The translations under genes were made by a program, and so were the position numbers. A stretch of 64,000 nt of DNA from assembly GCA_035041965.1 (NCBI GenBank), contig JAPYMA010000289.1, forward strand, positions 124,001 to 188,000, given 5' to 3'. Every line of letters begins with the position of its first letter. The first letter of the stretch is position 1. The notes below the pieces were generated by a model. It ran no database searches and was not told the origin of the DNA. It worked only from the letters and a program-made list of their open reading frames with translations. Shown here in pieces: positions 1-14,400 of the stretch. The stretch is from Anisakis pegreffii (taxonomy: Eukaryota; Nematoda; Chromadorea; Rhabditida; Anisakidae).

Positions 1-438
1 GGAATCGACTCGAACAAAGATAGCATTATGCAAATTGGTGTTGAGAAGAATTTAGTGGTTGATTCGAATTTCAGAAATGTGCATAAAATCCGCCGTCCGC
101 ATCATCAACATCACCATCGGAAACACCATCAGCCTCATCACGTTTCGCATAATCGAAAACAAATTGACCGCTCTTCTTCTTTTGAGCATCCTTACCATCG
201 TAGTGATTTGAACGTGAAAAATGATCATTTGGATAGTAAATCATCCACACAAAGAGAAAACACTGGCAGAAAAACAGATGAAAGAGAGAGGATCTCCTCG
301 AATCGATGGGGTGGTAAATTTCTTCTGTATCAAACTGAATGGCAACCTTGGGATCCGGATTATTCGGACACCGAATGGTCGCAATGGTACAGCTATAATA
401 ATGCCGTTGAATCGACAAGGCGTCGACGTCGTGCCTAG
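1..438 (+). CDS. C-terminal exon of an unrecognised His-rich protein, 5' partial
   Basis: The frame is open from the first base of the window to a TAG at 436-438, so this is most likely the last exon of a gene entering from the left. About 145 codons are visible. The first half is rich in His, Arg and Lys with runs such as HHQHHHRKHHQPHH. The middle is Ser/Asp/Glu-rich and looks disordered. The end is aromatic, with the near-duplicate motifs TEWQPWDPDYSD and TEWSQWYSYN, then RRRRRA and stop. I do not recognise the family and see no catalytic motif. Codon use looks like real coding sequence and the overlapping antisense frame does not. A donor-like GTAAAT at about 314 would join in phase 1 to the first hemicentin exon at 2404, so part of this exon could instead belong upstream of hemicentin. 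Confidence 0.55.
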   Translation, partial: GIDSNKDSIMQIGVEKNLVVDSNFRNVHKIRRPHHQHHHRKHHQPHHVSHNRKQIDRSSSFEHPYHRSDLNVKNDHLDSKSSTQRENTGRKTDERERISSNRWGGKFLLYQTEWQPWDPDYSDTEWSQWYSYNNAVESTRRRRRA

Positions 439-2403
439 AGTTGAATTTCTGGAATAAAATTATCTCTGTCATTCTGTTGGTGATATTATAGGTGACGTTC
501 ACTTCAGAACTGAACGCTTTCAGTGAAACATACTCATTTCCATTAGACGCGCGCTTGATCTCTTTTCTGTCATCATATCGACTCTGGCTTATTTCAATTA
601 CTGCTAAGCGTTCACTTATGCACGTACTGGCTCTTCAAAACACCGAACGGTTTACCGAGTACAGACAGCCACAAATCTATCAGTCTTTGAAGATTTTCAC
701 ATTGCACAATAGTAAACGCTTGCAATATTCTATCACGAAATGGCGGTTGGTTGGACGATGGTTGCCGGATAATTATGAATAATTGAGCGTTTTTGAAGCA
801 CACTAAGCTCATAAGGAGTAATTTATTTGCGGACGTACATGAAGCAACTATAGGTATTACCTCACTCTAGACAGTTTCAATTGAGTGTTTCTGAATAGCA
901 TTTTTAGAGGAATGTTGCACATGTGTTCTTCATTGAATTTTATGTTCGCTTAACAACAGTTGGTGTTTAGTTGCGTTTGGATTTGACTTACACTTAAGTA
1001 TATGTATGTAAAAGTTTTTGCGGTATTTTTGATTTGTTTGGTTTTTGTTCATTTGAGTTTTGAATGGTGTACACTTCCTCCACCAAGCTCCTTTTCGCTG
1101 AATTTCTCCACTTGCCCCCACTAAACGCTCTTTCAACGTTGTCGGTAGCTTGAAAACCTGATGAATTCTTTCAATTGCGTCAAATTTTGATTGAAAATTA
1201 TTCTCGACTCCGTGAAATAGAGCTTCAAAGAACTGTTAAAATTCTGTTCATGTTCCGTAACACTTATGATCATTGATCGGTGCAAGATATTGCCGATGAA
1301 ATAATCGTTCTGTTTTATCGTCCGCATGTTATGGGATGTTTTTCTATTTCTAACGAATCGTGTCCAGCTGAAACAGTGTAACAATGTATGCTATATTTTT
1401 ATCGAACCAAACTTTTGGACAGTCTGACTCAAAGAGTGAAATTCTGTCGAATTTTCATGCAAAAATGTCTCTTAATTGCCAGTGATTCAACGCAAGATGT
1501 GCGTTGACAGCTATGGAACCGTAGCATGTGCAATTGAAACTGATAAAAAACAGTAACTCAACACAATAACTATGCAATGTGTTCCATTCACGAACACTAC
1601 ACAACTTTGTATTGTGATTGTAGGTATGTGGTGTGTAACTGTTATGTTAATACTTATTTAACTGCTGTTTTGGTGATGATTTGTATTGATTTCAACAACG
1701 AAACATTAACATTCATTCACATCGAATGTATTTTGTTCGATGACCGTTTCTCAAAGCTGAGAAACGTCTGCAGGTTATTATGCTTGAATTTGTGCTGTTT
1801 AAGATGTTCAACAACTTAACCGCATGCTTTCCCATCGTTCATATGTGGTGCATAATAAAACATTGAATTCATTAATGGATATCACTGTACTTGAGTTGTG
1901 GTATTTTGCGCAGTCTAATTTTACATCCGTAATTTTTGTCGCTAGAACCGCGAATCGGCATTCTTACAATTGATGAAATTGAGTATAAGAATTCCACTTT
2001 CATATTATGTGTGAACTGGAACTGTTCATGTTTACTAATATTTGAGTGAAGTCACATTGGAAAGAGAGAGTTTTCAGCTGCCCACTCGTTACTTTAATTA
2101 ATAATTTCACAGTTTATCATAGTGTTGGCACAGACATTAATAAAGTTTGACAAATGGATGAAAATAAATCAGATGTTTAACGCATTAGTGGAATCGAATA
2201 ATTCAAAAATGCCTCCGAGAGTGAATGTGTTTAGTAATTTTGATTAGGTTTGAAGCATAATATCATGCAAGACTAAGTTCTTGACACCGTATGGCTTAAC
2301 GATAAACCAGCTGAATGAAAATTATTAATTTGCTCACAATTGAACCAGCCTAAAAAGAGTAAATATGACGAAAACTGATTAGTCAAAACATAATTTCATT
2401 CAG
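439..2403. other. Non-coding stretch between the His-rich exon and hemicentin exons
   Basis: About 2 kb of AT-rich sequence. I looked here for a signal peptide exon, a VWA domain or further Ig half-domains that would supply the missing 5' part of hemicentin and found none. Short open frames (for example 492-782 and 1577-1819) have no splice context or protein-like composition. It ends with a good 3' splice site (TTCATTCAG) just before 2404. Confidence 0.5.
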
Positions 2404-5400
2404 CTGCACCCAAAGTGGATGGCTCACGAAATGATGCGCATCCACATGTGGCAGTCGGGAGACCGATAACAATTTGGTGCATTGCTAGTGGACATCCGTT
2501 CCCAATAATCAAGTGGTTGAAGGATGGAAAAGTCGAGAATGGAAATACGGATGATGCAGTAAGAATACTTGAAAATGGACAAGGTTCATCACTTATTGAC
2601 TAATTCTTTCAATGTTCAACCAACACTCAAGCGGTTCACATTCTTTTGGGCACCGATCACCTATCGAGTCCACCAAAGAAGTGAAAATCACTGTTGATCA
2701 GAAAGTAACGCTTACTTTTTGCCGTGCACACCATAAAAGCAGTAGCCTGAAGTGATTTCGTGACTCTACATGCGAATTGCTCACCCAAACGTGATGTGGT
2801 TACGTTGAAGAGCGATGTATGTTTTTAATACCCTGCCTGTACCAGCGATACACTCCTATACCAAATCTGCAAGCGAAAGCGCAGTACAACCGCAGAAGAA
2901 TATCACGTTTCAAATGAAAAGCAGATCCAATTGTGTAGAGAAATTTCGGCACAACGACATTGGTGCCTCCAAAGAATTCAACATAAGATGTATTTGATCA
3001 GTTTTATTTCAGCACTTGAAATCATCAGTGCAAAAGCAGAACACAGCGGTATTTGGACATGTGAAGCTGAGAATGATGCAGGAAAAACGGAACTTGAGTT
3101 TAATCTCGATGTTTGGAGTTAGTACTTTGAAAATATTATTAACTGTCGAAGTCGCATGCCGTGGGAGCTTTTAAGAGATGAAACTGTTATTTTCAGCACC
3201 CCCCATAGTGAAAATCGACTCGGATAATACAATACGAGCACTGGATAGTTCAATCACATTGCACTGTCATGCAAGTGGCAATCCACAACCAACCTTATCG
3301 TGGAGTATGGCTGGTCAACCTTTGATGTCGTCAGCTGAAGGTTTATATTCCACATTACTGTGGCATTAGACATTTATCTTTGTTCCATTCTTTTGAATGA
3401 CTCCTATTTTGTGCCTTTTCGATTGCTTCATCATAATATTGCATATTGCGATCTTCAAAGTCAATGCAAACTCGATAGATCATATGCACTGATTGTGAGC
3501 ATTGCAGATCGTATTTATTTCAACCAGAGTGAGACCTCATGAAATTTTACCTACTCAGAAATGAAGTCTTCCATATCTCTCAAACGATCAGTTAGAGCGA
3601 AACTCAATATCCTTTCGACATTAGCAGTAAGAAAGTGTTCAGGTGCGAGGATATCACTGAAAGGAACACGTCTTGACATACCACGCTTGAAGCAATCTCA
3701 CGTTGGTGATTATACTTGTTCGGCGCGTAACGACGCTGGTAGTGCTGAGGCATCGATTCATGTTGATGTTTTGGGTTGGTTCACCTCACTGATTCATTTG
3801 CTCGCTTTTGTCCCATTACGATGCCGAAGGAATTGTACGAAAAATAAATAATATTAATCAGAAGTAAAAATGTAGTTTTCTGATGTCCTAAATGGAGAGA
3901 TCCTAACTGCGAGTTAAGGACACTCTTGCGATTCTACACATATAGATATGCGGTAAATCGCAAATAACACAGACTTTCAAGCATTTCTGTAGTGTCATGA
4001 AGGTGCATGAAACCTATTCCTATTCATTAATTTAGGAGCTTGAATGATCAACTAATTGTAGATATTAGCGTTCTTATCTGATATCTTATAGTAGAATCTT
4101 ATAGTACCACCAGTAATCAGTCGCGATAACGTTGAAATGAGCCCACGGCTGCCAACCGGACAAACACTTACGTTACTCTGCGATGCGAGTGGGAAGCCAT
4201 TCCCGGAATTGGACTGGTGACCTCATTTGTTTTTTATTCATCTTTTCGTTATGTTTGATTGCAGAATTTGCGAAGCAACATTAGTTTTCCATTAAAAGTA
4301 CTCATAATTACCATAATATAAATTCTTGAGCCGATATATTTTCGATCAGTCGATGTTGATGGGATACGATGATGCTTGTGCACTCGTTTAGATTCAAACA
4401 GCCTGTTCTGATCGATGGATACCTTTTTTTTTGATTTTAGTCTTCTTCAATCACTGATTTTCTTCACCTTTCATACCATCGCTCAATAATTTTACTGTGA
4501 ATTTTAGGTACATAAATGGTACGGTTGTACAGGAGAGCTCGGGTAACCTGATAATGGGAGAAGACGGTCGTTACTTGCAGGTAGATGTGGATATGCTATG
4601 TTCTGAAGAGAGTTTTGTTCACTGTGTGCACACCAAATTTGATTTTCATTGCTTACCACAAAGAGCACAATGAATTTGTCCTAAGCCATCATACGAATGC
4701 AGTGCAAATTTGTCCTATGCCACTGCATGCTCGCAATCAGTTTTTCAGATCAATAACATATCCTTGGCAGATCGTGGAGTATACCGATGTGTTGCGAGGA
4801 ATGTGGCTGGTCGTGACGAACTTCTGTATAATGTCGCAATTGTCCGTAAGATATTTTTCAATTCTCATCATAAGATAACACATAACGAGAAGATGTGCAT
4901 TCAAATTATGCCCAACATTCCTTGAAAAAGGACCGGAGCTATTGGAATTGGATACGTTTGATCTGACTATTGAACTGCACATGCGAAAACATTCAATTTC
5001 GAACATAAATCCATTAGAGAAGGACTTGTAAATATAAAAACTAAACTGTATGAATGAAGCCGTTTGCATTGCGTCTGTTCAGCGTAATAAATTATTTAAT
5101 TGTAAAGAGAAATATTAAGAAAATTTCAAAAACGTTCGATAAACCTGCACACTGAGATTTCAGAAGCTCCAATCATTCTGAATGGTGGAACGCAGCAAGT
5201 AATCGAAGGTGAGGTGGCAAAAATTACTTGTAATGCTTATGGTGAGCCAATACCGGTTATCACGTGGCAGAGGAATGGAGTTCGTGTTGAGACCGGTATG
5301 CGGTATATCGCTGAGGATAAGGTGAGTCTGCAGATTTCAACTAGTACACACGATCTGCGTGTGTGGAAAGGATAAGTGACGGTCATTTCCACATCACTGC

Positions 5401-8400
5401 ATTCAAATTTTGCATTTAAAATACTCCTGTGATTCTATTGTATGTTGTGTTTTATTCGCAACTCATGGTTTTCTTCACACTCATTCCATTTCAAACATTG
5501 ACTGTATTGTCGTCAAAGCATAGTATTGTTTTTAAAAAAATAATTTCCACAATATTTTCCTCTTCAACGCAGTCAGTGTGGTTTAATATGAATCGATAAC
5601 ATTGCTGTTTATAATCATTCATTACTCGTATCTGTTTATTTTCAGATATTAACCGTTATCGAAACCAGGAGTTCTGATTCCGGAATTTACGTTTGTGTTG
5701 CAACCAACGAGGCCGGCACCACTCAACAGGCATTCACTCTTGAAGTTCTTGGTAACAAAAACTTACATTCGCTTATCTTCATCGCTTCATGTTTTTAATT
5801 CGCTCACAATGCTCATTCGAATCAAAGTCAAATCTTGTGCGGGATTCATCACTTTCATTGAACACAACCCTAATTAAATCAAACTGTAGCATTTCAATGA
5901 CCGAATTGGAAAGGGGCGATTTTCAGAGCATATTACAGTGATGCGTTTGAATGATATGTTCAGCTGAGTGTTTGAACACTCCTCTACCGAACTAGTGCAA
6001 TAAACAATGCCTAACATTTGTCATTTGAGTTTCACCGCGAATCGTAACAACGTCGCCGAATGAATCGGTGGTGCCAATCAATAATCCATTCTCATTGAAA
6101 TGCGGTGCTCGTGGCTATCCGTATCCTGAAATCACGTGGACTATTGACGATCAACCAGTTGAGGAAGAACTTAAAGGGCGATTCTCGATTGGTTTATTTT
6201 TTAAAATTATTCGTAACTTCTGTACATTCGCATCCTCTAATTTCTAACGAATATTGCCTTTTTTCATTCAATCAATTATTCTTTAACTTCACCGTTTTTA
6301 TTACGCAAGACATCAATTCACCTATCGATTTATTCTATTGCATTTCAAGTTTGAATTCTTTGTTGGTTTCTTGTTTTGCTTGATGCACAAGAAAAGTTGC
6401 TAATTTTGTCTTCCATCCATTTCTAGTATTCTTCTCCTACAGTATCATATTTTCCTCTTATTCAAATCACTATCAGATGCGTAATTCAAATTTCAGTCGA
6501 ATACTTAGTCGCTTATTTTTTGTCAAACATTTTGAGAGCATCACTCGTTCAGATTGAACGCAAAATGCTTATTCAATAAAGTTGTAATTGAATTTCAGCT
6601 GATGATGGAACGTTGTTCATCGAAAAAGTGGCAAAAAAAGCTGTGCACACTTTCAAATGCACCGCAACAAACGATGCTGGTACTGATGAAAAAGAGTACA
6701 TGGTCAAGTTGATAAGTTCGTTTCTGTGTCGTTTGATTATAAGCAATGGTCATTTTATTATCAACGTTTTAGTTAGTATCATTCCAGTGCATTACCACTT
6801 GAGTTTTTATAACCAACCAAGTTGCTGTGTTCGTCTATGTTTCTATTTTTCAATTTCCTCCGAATACATTTTCGAATCCCCTGTCTTTCAAATCCGACGT
6901 TGATCAAATGTCATTCACTCATCTTTTAGATCGTTGATCATACTGCGAACAAAACACTTTCTCAAAGCTATATTTTCAAAGCTATATTTTCAAAGCAATT
7001 TCTCTTGATCGCTTAACAAATCATTCCTCGCTTCCCAACTTCCATGAAGAAATATGACTACTATAACTTCCATTTCGATGCAATGTTCTCGGATTCTGCA
7101 TAAGAATTCAAATGCATTGGGGGCGTCCGGGAACATGATGAAGCAGACTTTCAGGCCCTCCATTCGTCACAAAAGAAGGACTCAAAACGATCAACTCAAC
7201 CGAAGGCGATCCATCTTTATTAGTCTGCGAGATCGAAGGTCATGTGCCACGAATTTATTGGTTCAAGGTAGATATATGCTTTTATATCAGAGATTTTAAA
7301 CCATAATGTCTTTCAAAGGCAACTTCACCTCTTGCAACAGGTAATGTGTAAATAAGGCGTTGAACTGTGCAACATTAAATTTATGAATGCAAACTGCATT
7401 CACCGTCGTTTTAATCTGCTCGAGTGATCATTTTTCGTTTAAACCGCTAATTTCTGGTTCTAATTTTTTGCTGCTGCTCGGTTAAATTCTATTTCATACC
7501 TTATTTCGTTCATATCTGTTTTTAAGAGTTCACATTATATGCCATATCATGTTTTGGTCAATTAAACTGTTTACTGCCTGGAATATTCTATTAGAATGAG
7601 TGCAGGAAAATAATTTAGAATCGATGCAGAGGCAATGAACTTTTGTGATGGCATTGGATGAACTTCAGTATCTCGATAACTTTGTTATCGTTTCAATGAG
7701 GACTTATATCAACGAATCTAGTCACTCGTTGTCAGAACTGAATTGCTTAATTTTCCGAGCTTCCGATGCGAAAAATTTCATTATTGACTGAAACTGAGTT
7801 ATTTGCACAACGAATCCTTAACAATCAACACCGTCATCAGTTGTATTTGAATAAAACAGTCGATACTCATGAAAGCACAACAAATATTCTCTTATGATGC
7901 ACACACTTATCATTCATTTGTAGATCACCTGCGGTGAGGATTTTTAAAGAAACTTTTTGCAAAATGAATCCTATGATTGCACCAGAAAAGATCATTTCAG
8001 GATGGTGTACCAATAAAAGCAAGTGCAAATATCGAATTGATGCATGAAAATACGCAACTAAAAATACACGAAACGAGATTGCACGATGAAGGTCTTTACA
8101 GTTGTGTGGCCATGAATCCGGCCGGAAATGCCACTCAGAAACAACAACTCTATGTTGGAGGTTTGTTGAAGCCTACCTTTTGCATTTCAACAAGAACCAA
8201 CATCAGTTCGACCAGAACTGAACTCTTCTGTTTGAGTAATTTTAGGATTTTTGCTTTTTTTTGATTTTTCGATCCAGCTGATCACTGCGTCATTTATTTG
8301 TGCATTGAATTTTGCAGTGAAAGAAACATGTAATGTTTTCTTGCTTCAATGAGTTTCATTAGCTCATTTCTACTCTAGCAATTATCTGAATTTATTTCCT

Positions 8401-11400
8401 TCTCCGTGTTGAGCAACTGATCCTTTTCAATTCTTATCTATCATCATTGAATAACGTCGCTACAATATTCCAACTGCACTCATCGTCAGTGTTTTCTTTT
8501 TAATTTTTTATGTACGATTAAAAGGACAGCATCATTTTGAAATACAGCTGCATGCAACAACTGAATTCCAAAGGCCTTGAGTGTGTTTTCACATGAATAT
8601 TGTTCATATTTCAAAAATCAATTCGTTTATTACTCAAAGAGCCCAGAATTTCTTTACTTGGATTCAAATAGTTCGCATTAAAAGCGATTGCAGCATTCCT
8701 CCATTCGGTTTGCTTTTTTGCCATTCCCAATCTACAATACACTGTCAAATTCACCAGTCAGTTTTCGGATCCCTACAAACAATTCCATCTTTGATACAAT
8801 TCCATTCGTATATTCGCATTTTGTGAGCGATTTTTGCTGCTTCAGTTCTATATTCCAGCTGTTTATAGTGAGCATAACGAATCGATGAAATATGTCTCGT
8901 TAAACGGTAAAAGAAGAAACTATTTACGTTGATAGAGACGATGTAAGCTTGGATTCCATAATGTAGTCATAAGCATTTGATGATTCAAGATTGGTCCCAC
9001 GATTCCATTATTGTTATCACCATTTTTGTTGCTTTCGAATCCATATCTCAAAATATTTTCCACTGCATCGTTCTCCGAATGGCCAGAACCAGCATCCTCT
9101 AACTGTTTGATTAGTTGCTCCAGATCGACTGCGTTCATTTTCTCTCTGATCTCTTCTTGTGACTTGTAAACCGGAGCTGAAATCAACCAGACTTTTCACA
9201 AGAATTGAACAATGAAATGAAATACGGTCATAGTTCGTTCCAACTGTTTGATCGTACACTGAATTGTTCGTGAAACAAGATTACTAGAAAACCGACAAGG
9301 TTGACCGTATAAAACCGTGATTATTCACGAAATGTGTTTGAATGTTGTAGTAGTGTTCCGAAGCTGCTCTTTGATAATTTCAAGTGAGGATTTTCAAACC
9401 ACTAACGTATGCAATAAACAGATACAACGAGTGCGCATATTGCCATTATTGTCAAGCGTAACCATCTCGTATGTATCATATCCCTGAAGTCAAAAATGCG
9501 CACATTGATATTCACGCAGAAACGAATCTTACACAGCGATTCGATAAGAAGTGTGAGCATTTCTCAGTCAGATCTCAAAACGTTGAATGATCAATGAAAC
9601 AACGCCCTAACTAGTTACTGCAAGTTTCTAATCGTTCAAGATGGATAGATCCTTGAATAGTTGGCCACTAATGACTGAACATTTTGAGCATTAAATGAAG
9701 GAGTTATAATGCTAAATAGTGCATTTTGGTGTCACCGTTTGTTTTACTACATATCGACGGGAACATCTCACTAATGAGACTGAAGAGTGGACTTGAAGCT
9801 CCTTCTAACCGGGACTTCAGCTCACCGCAGGTACCAGAAAATAAGCGCGTTGAAACATTGTTTAACCATAATCTCAAAAAATTTTTCTGAGTCTCCTATT
9901 CGACTGATTTTTAGTAAGACAAGCACTTTACAAACGCACATATAAATAGATAAAATAATTTCAGTTCCTAGAGCCAGCCCAGATGCTTTTAAAATAGCAC
10001 ACTTAGATCCAAATAGTGAATTTTACAATCCAATTCTCATTCTATAAATTTTCAATGCTATTTCTGAATGCTTAGTGGAAAGATATAAAACGATAAAGAG
10101 TTACATTGAAGATCCTGATAATTCGATAATTGTTTGCCTGAACTGAACGAATAGTCGTCGTTCTGCACCCGCCCCTCTCTCGTTGATTCAGACTTGAAGA
10201 TAAACGAAATAAAGTGAACTATCAATCGAATTCGATGTAAAATGGCAGATTCAATGAATTGAAGTGGCTGACAAAAAAATATGAAAAGAATCACAAACTA
10301 ACTATTGAAACTCAGACAATGCGAACGTCGCATCGAATTAGTATCTCGGTGACGGGTTCTTGTGTCAGTTAGCATCATTTGAAAGCTCATTGAGATAGCA
10401 TACGGTATTGCGCTCTGTCTAGCCGAAATGATCAAAATGTTAATAAAACGTTCATTACCTTCGAAATATTTGTCACGAGTGGTTTAATTGTGGATGAATC
10501 GCATTGCGATAAATGAGCTTATGAAAAATGATGGATAATAAAGTGGAAAATAGCATTAATAAATAGAATTCATTGAAAATGTCGACATTTCTGTAATAGT
10601 TAATTGAGTCATTTTGAAATAACGAAAATGCAATTGACATATTGATTTAAATTTGTGATGAAAGCAATGAAATTGCATCAGCAAAAAAATGAGCGAATAC
10701 TTTCTGAAATTGACTAATTTTATTGGTTAGCGTTTTGAATAGGGTATCACTGTAAGGTCCTAGTCCCCAAACCCTTCTACTCCAATACATCATTTTTCTG
10801 CTGGACACTCCTGCAACAATTGATTATTTGTAAGGGATTCACAGCTTCTCATAGCGTCAACGTGCCAACCTTGTCAATTTTTCTTCACTGATATTACAAA
10901 TTTCATTTTTTATCTGGTGAACACTGAGATTATTTCGGTTCCATTGCAATTATTTTTCCCTCTTCAACCTAATACACATTATTATCGTCAAATACCAACA
11001 ATGCGACTTGTTGTCATTCATTTGTTTCAATTGCTGTCATGCAACTGAAATAAATAAATGACGACAAGTTATGAGCACATGGGATTGATTGCTATCTCAC
11101 AATCAGTCTAAAAATGGAAACGCAAATTGAAAACAGATTCACAAATGACTGGAAGCGCACGGCAACAAAAATTAAATTAACTAATCGTAAGTAAAAAACA
11201 TCTGATAAAGCTGCGCTTTTCGATGAAATTATTTCGTTCTAGTGATATTATGGTTGTTTTGGCGATATTTCGTTGAAATACCAATGCTTTGAAAAGCTGA
11301 TTTTCTGAGGTGCTTTTGTTTGTTATTGGATACCTGCGAGTGAGTTTTTGCCTTTCTGGAAGAGCGATCATAGAGGAAATTTTTGCGATAAAAAAGTAAA

Positions 11401-14400
11401 TTTTTTCGGTATTGTCATTGCTATAAATGAGGAAGTTTCGAAATTGCTGAAGTTTCGGAATGCTTTTACATCTTTAAGAGGAAGGTCTGTAATTGCACTC
11501 TGCTGGCACTTAAGGATTTACTGCTTACTTATAGTTATTAAGTGTCATTCCATTTTCCATTTAGTTTATCACAAAACCATATCTGAGAGCGATATGCACT
11601 CTTTATCAGTTTTTTCATACAATTCAGCTCAGTAGAATTTCAGTTCCACCCAGAATAACTGAGAAACCACGAAGAATAATCGTTAAAAGCGGACAACCAG
11701 CAGAATTGTGGTGTGAAGCGGTTGGAATACCTCAGCCTCAGATAAGTTGGTTGAAGGATGATATGGCCTTACCACAGAGTAAGTGGAGAGTTCATTGTGT
11801 TATTCAATACGTGCGGACGTTCGTGAATGCATTTTGTTGATGTGTACGGAGATATTGGTTAATTGAATTTAATGAAAATGTCAAACGAACGCATGCTATT
11901 CCGTTTTTTAGGTTTTTATGATTGAAAGGCATCGTTCATTGAACATCAGAATTTACTCTCAACGGAGCTGCAAAAAACTTCATGATGCAATCAGTGAGAG
12001 ATTCACAGATTTATCGTTTCAGCAGCTTTAGACGACAAGTCAGAAACTCTGAAATCAACTGCAATATTTTCAAACGTATCAAGCAAAGACGCTGGTGTTT
12101 ACACTTGCAAAGCGCAAAACTGGGCTGGCACAAGCTACAAGGACGTTGATTTGGTTGTTCTCAGTGAGTGTGCTTGAATCTTTTCATGAAATTCACGTTT
12201 CATTCACAGAAGAGCTATTTGAGAAACTTTTCAGAAGAGGTACTTTCTAGAAAAAATCTTTTCGTTAATTCTGGAACGGTTTAGTGCTTTGAGGCACATT
12301 TTCACACTCTTCCTGTCCTCAAATTAGCTGAATGTGTCGCAGTGCAATTTAATGTGCGGTCAGTAGAGTCAGAAATCATAATGAATACCTCACGAATAAC
12401 GGCAACACAACAAAAAATTTCAGTAAACAACCTGAATATAAATAAAGATGAAAACATTTTTTAGGATCAAAAGAATTTTAAACAAAAGGACGGAAACTCA
12501 TGAGAATAAAACATCTTCATTGAATAACTGAGAGAAAGTCAAGAGAGATGTGTAAAATACACGCAAGCATTGCACTCATAGCTAGCAATAGACTGCTTCC
12601 AGCAGTGATGAATCGCTAGAGACCGTTCAGTTGATATTAGCATTTGACAATCCGCTTGAAATCTCTTATTGAATAAAATCTGAGCGGGATCAAAAAGCAG
12701 CATTTGCAATTAACATCTGAAAATGTCAACTAGAAATGGTATAGGTTTTCGATCAATCCAAAACTGTCTGTAAATGTCACATTGCAGCACTGCTTTCGAT
12801 CAGGATCAAGCCTGTTCTTTTTTAAAACAACCTCATTTAGTTGCAATTTTGTGCATAACATTAGATTGCTTCTCAGAAGTACCTCAATGATGGAAGTGTG
12901 GAATTTCCCTGAAATTTTCCTATCTAGTTAATCGAGAAGTGAGTAACCGTGTTTTCTGTTGCATTCTAATAGTTCTATTGGCTAAGGTTTCGTATCTACG
13001 AATATATCTTATGTAAATGCGAATGATTTACATTCGATGCCGATCAGTCTAATGAATTTCTTCAAATTGGTTTCAATTGTTGAGTAAGTTTTCAGTTCCA
13101 CCAACAATTCATCCCGAGATGGTCAATTATACAGCAAATCTGAAAGAGTCAATTGTCATACCATGCAATGCAACTGGAATCCCTGAACCAGTTGTTTCGT
13201 GGGTGAAAATGCCGAATATTGATATTGTTGCAAATGATGAGAGTAAGTCAATTTTCTCATTTCAGTGCTGTGGCCACTTAGTTTGTCACATTAGAATTGC
13301 AAGGTCTGTATGGGACGAAGAAATGCCTAATTGTGGTTATCTGACGCAATCGAATTTTAAACTGTTGAACATTTTGTTCATTGATAATTCCCTTAAGTAG
13401 CGATTGATTTTTCACATGCGCTTGAATATTTCAATATGCAGTTGCTTGTGCTATATTTTGCATCTTTTGATGCTTCATCCTTTCAAAAACACTATTGAGT
13501 GTATTTCAGAGTATCGGATACTTGGAACATCATTGGGAATCCGGAATATTGCACCAGAAGATGACGGTTTCTATCACTGTATTGCCAAGAGCAATGCTGG
13601 TCAGGCTATTGGTTCGAGACGTGTCACAGTGAAACGTAACCTTTTCTCATCCTTTAATCAGTAATTCTACTTATTAGTTCTGCTCGAAGAAAACGAATCA
13701 AGAAAAGCGAACAAGTAAAATGTCGATATTTTGATCGAAAATCTTTTGAACTTCATTTAGTACCAATAAAAGACTACAAGGTGATCTGGGTGGAATGCGA
13801 TGAGATGGGAAATCCTGTGAAAACAACCTACGTTCCGGCACGCGGTGATGTGCCCGAAGATGGAACCAATCTCCTGCCATGGAAACAAGATTATCAGGTG
13901 AGATCTTCTTTACGAATTCTTTTTCTCAGCATTCAGCGAAAAATCCTCATGGGGAAAGAACTTTCATTGTTGATCTAAAAAATTCACTATATTTGTTTTC
14001 TGTACAATTTTTTTCATCTCTTAAAGCGAGACTTGATGATAATTCCTCTTTTTTCAAGCATTGTTTCAAAACTCGATGTTGACATACCAAGCATGCTCTA
14101 ACTGGATGTCCCTCCTCGCCTACTAATGCGACTGAAATTTCCTCTGCGAGATCATCAACCTTCATGAATAATTTTGAGGATTTACCCAAGAATGGAACGA
14201 ACGGTATTCTGATCCGATGCTTGCCAGGAGTGAGGGGTCCTCGTCGTGTGCCCATTGCTACTGCGCCTCATTTCACCTATTCCCCACGTTCACAAACAGT
14301 TCGTCTCGGTTCAACTGTTTATCTTCATTGCAGGTATGTGATACATGCACAACTGAGTATCAATTTCACTGAAACTTTTATTTATCATCATCGCAGTGGC

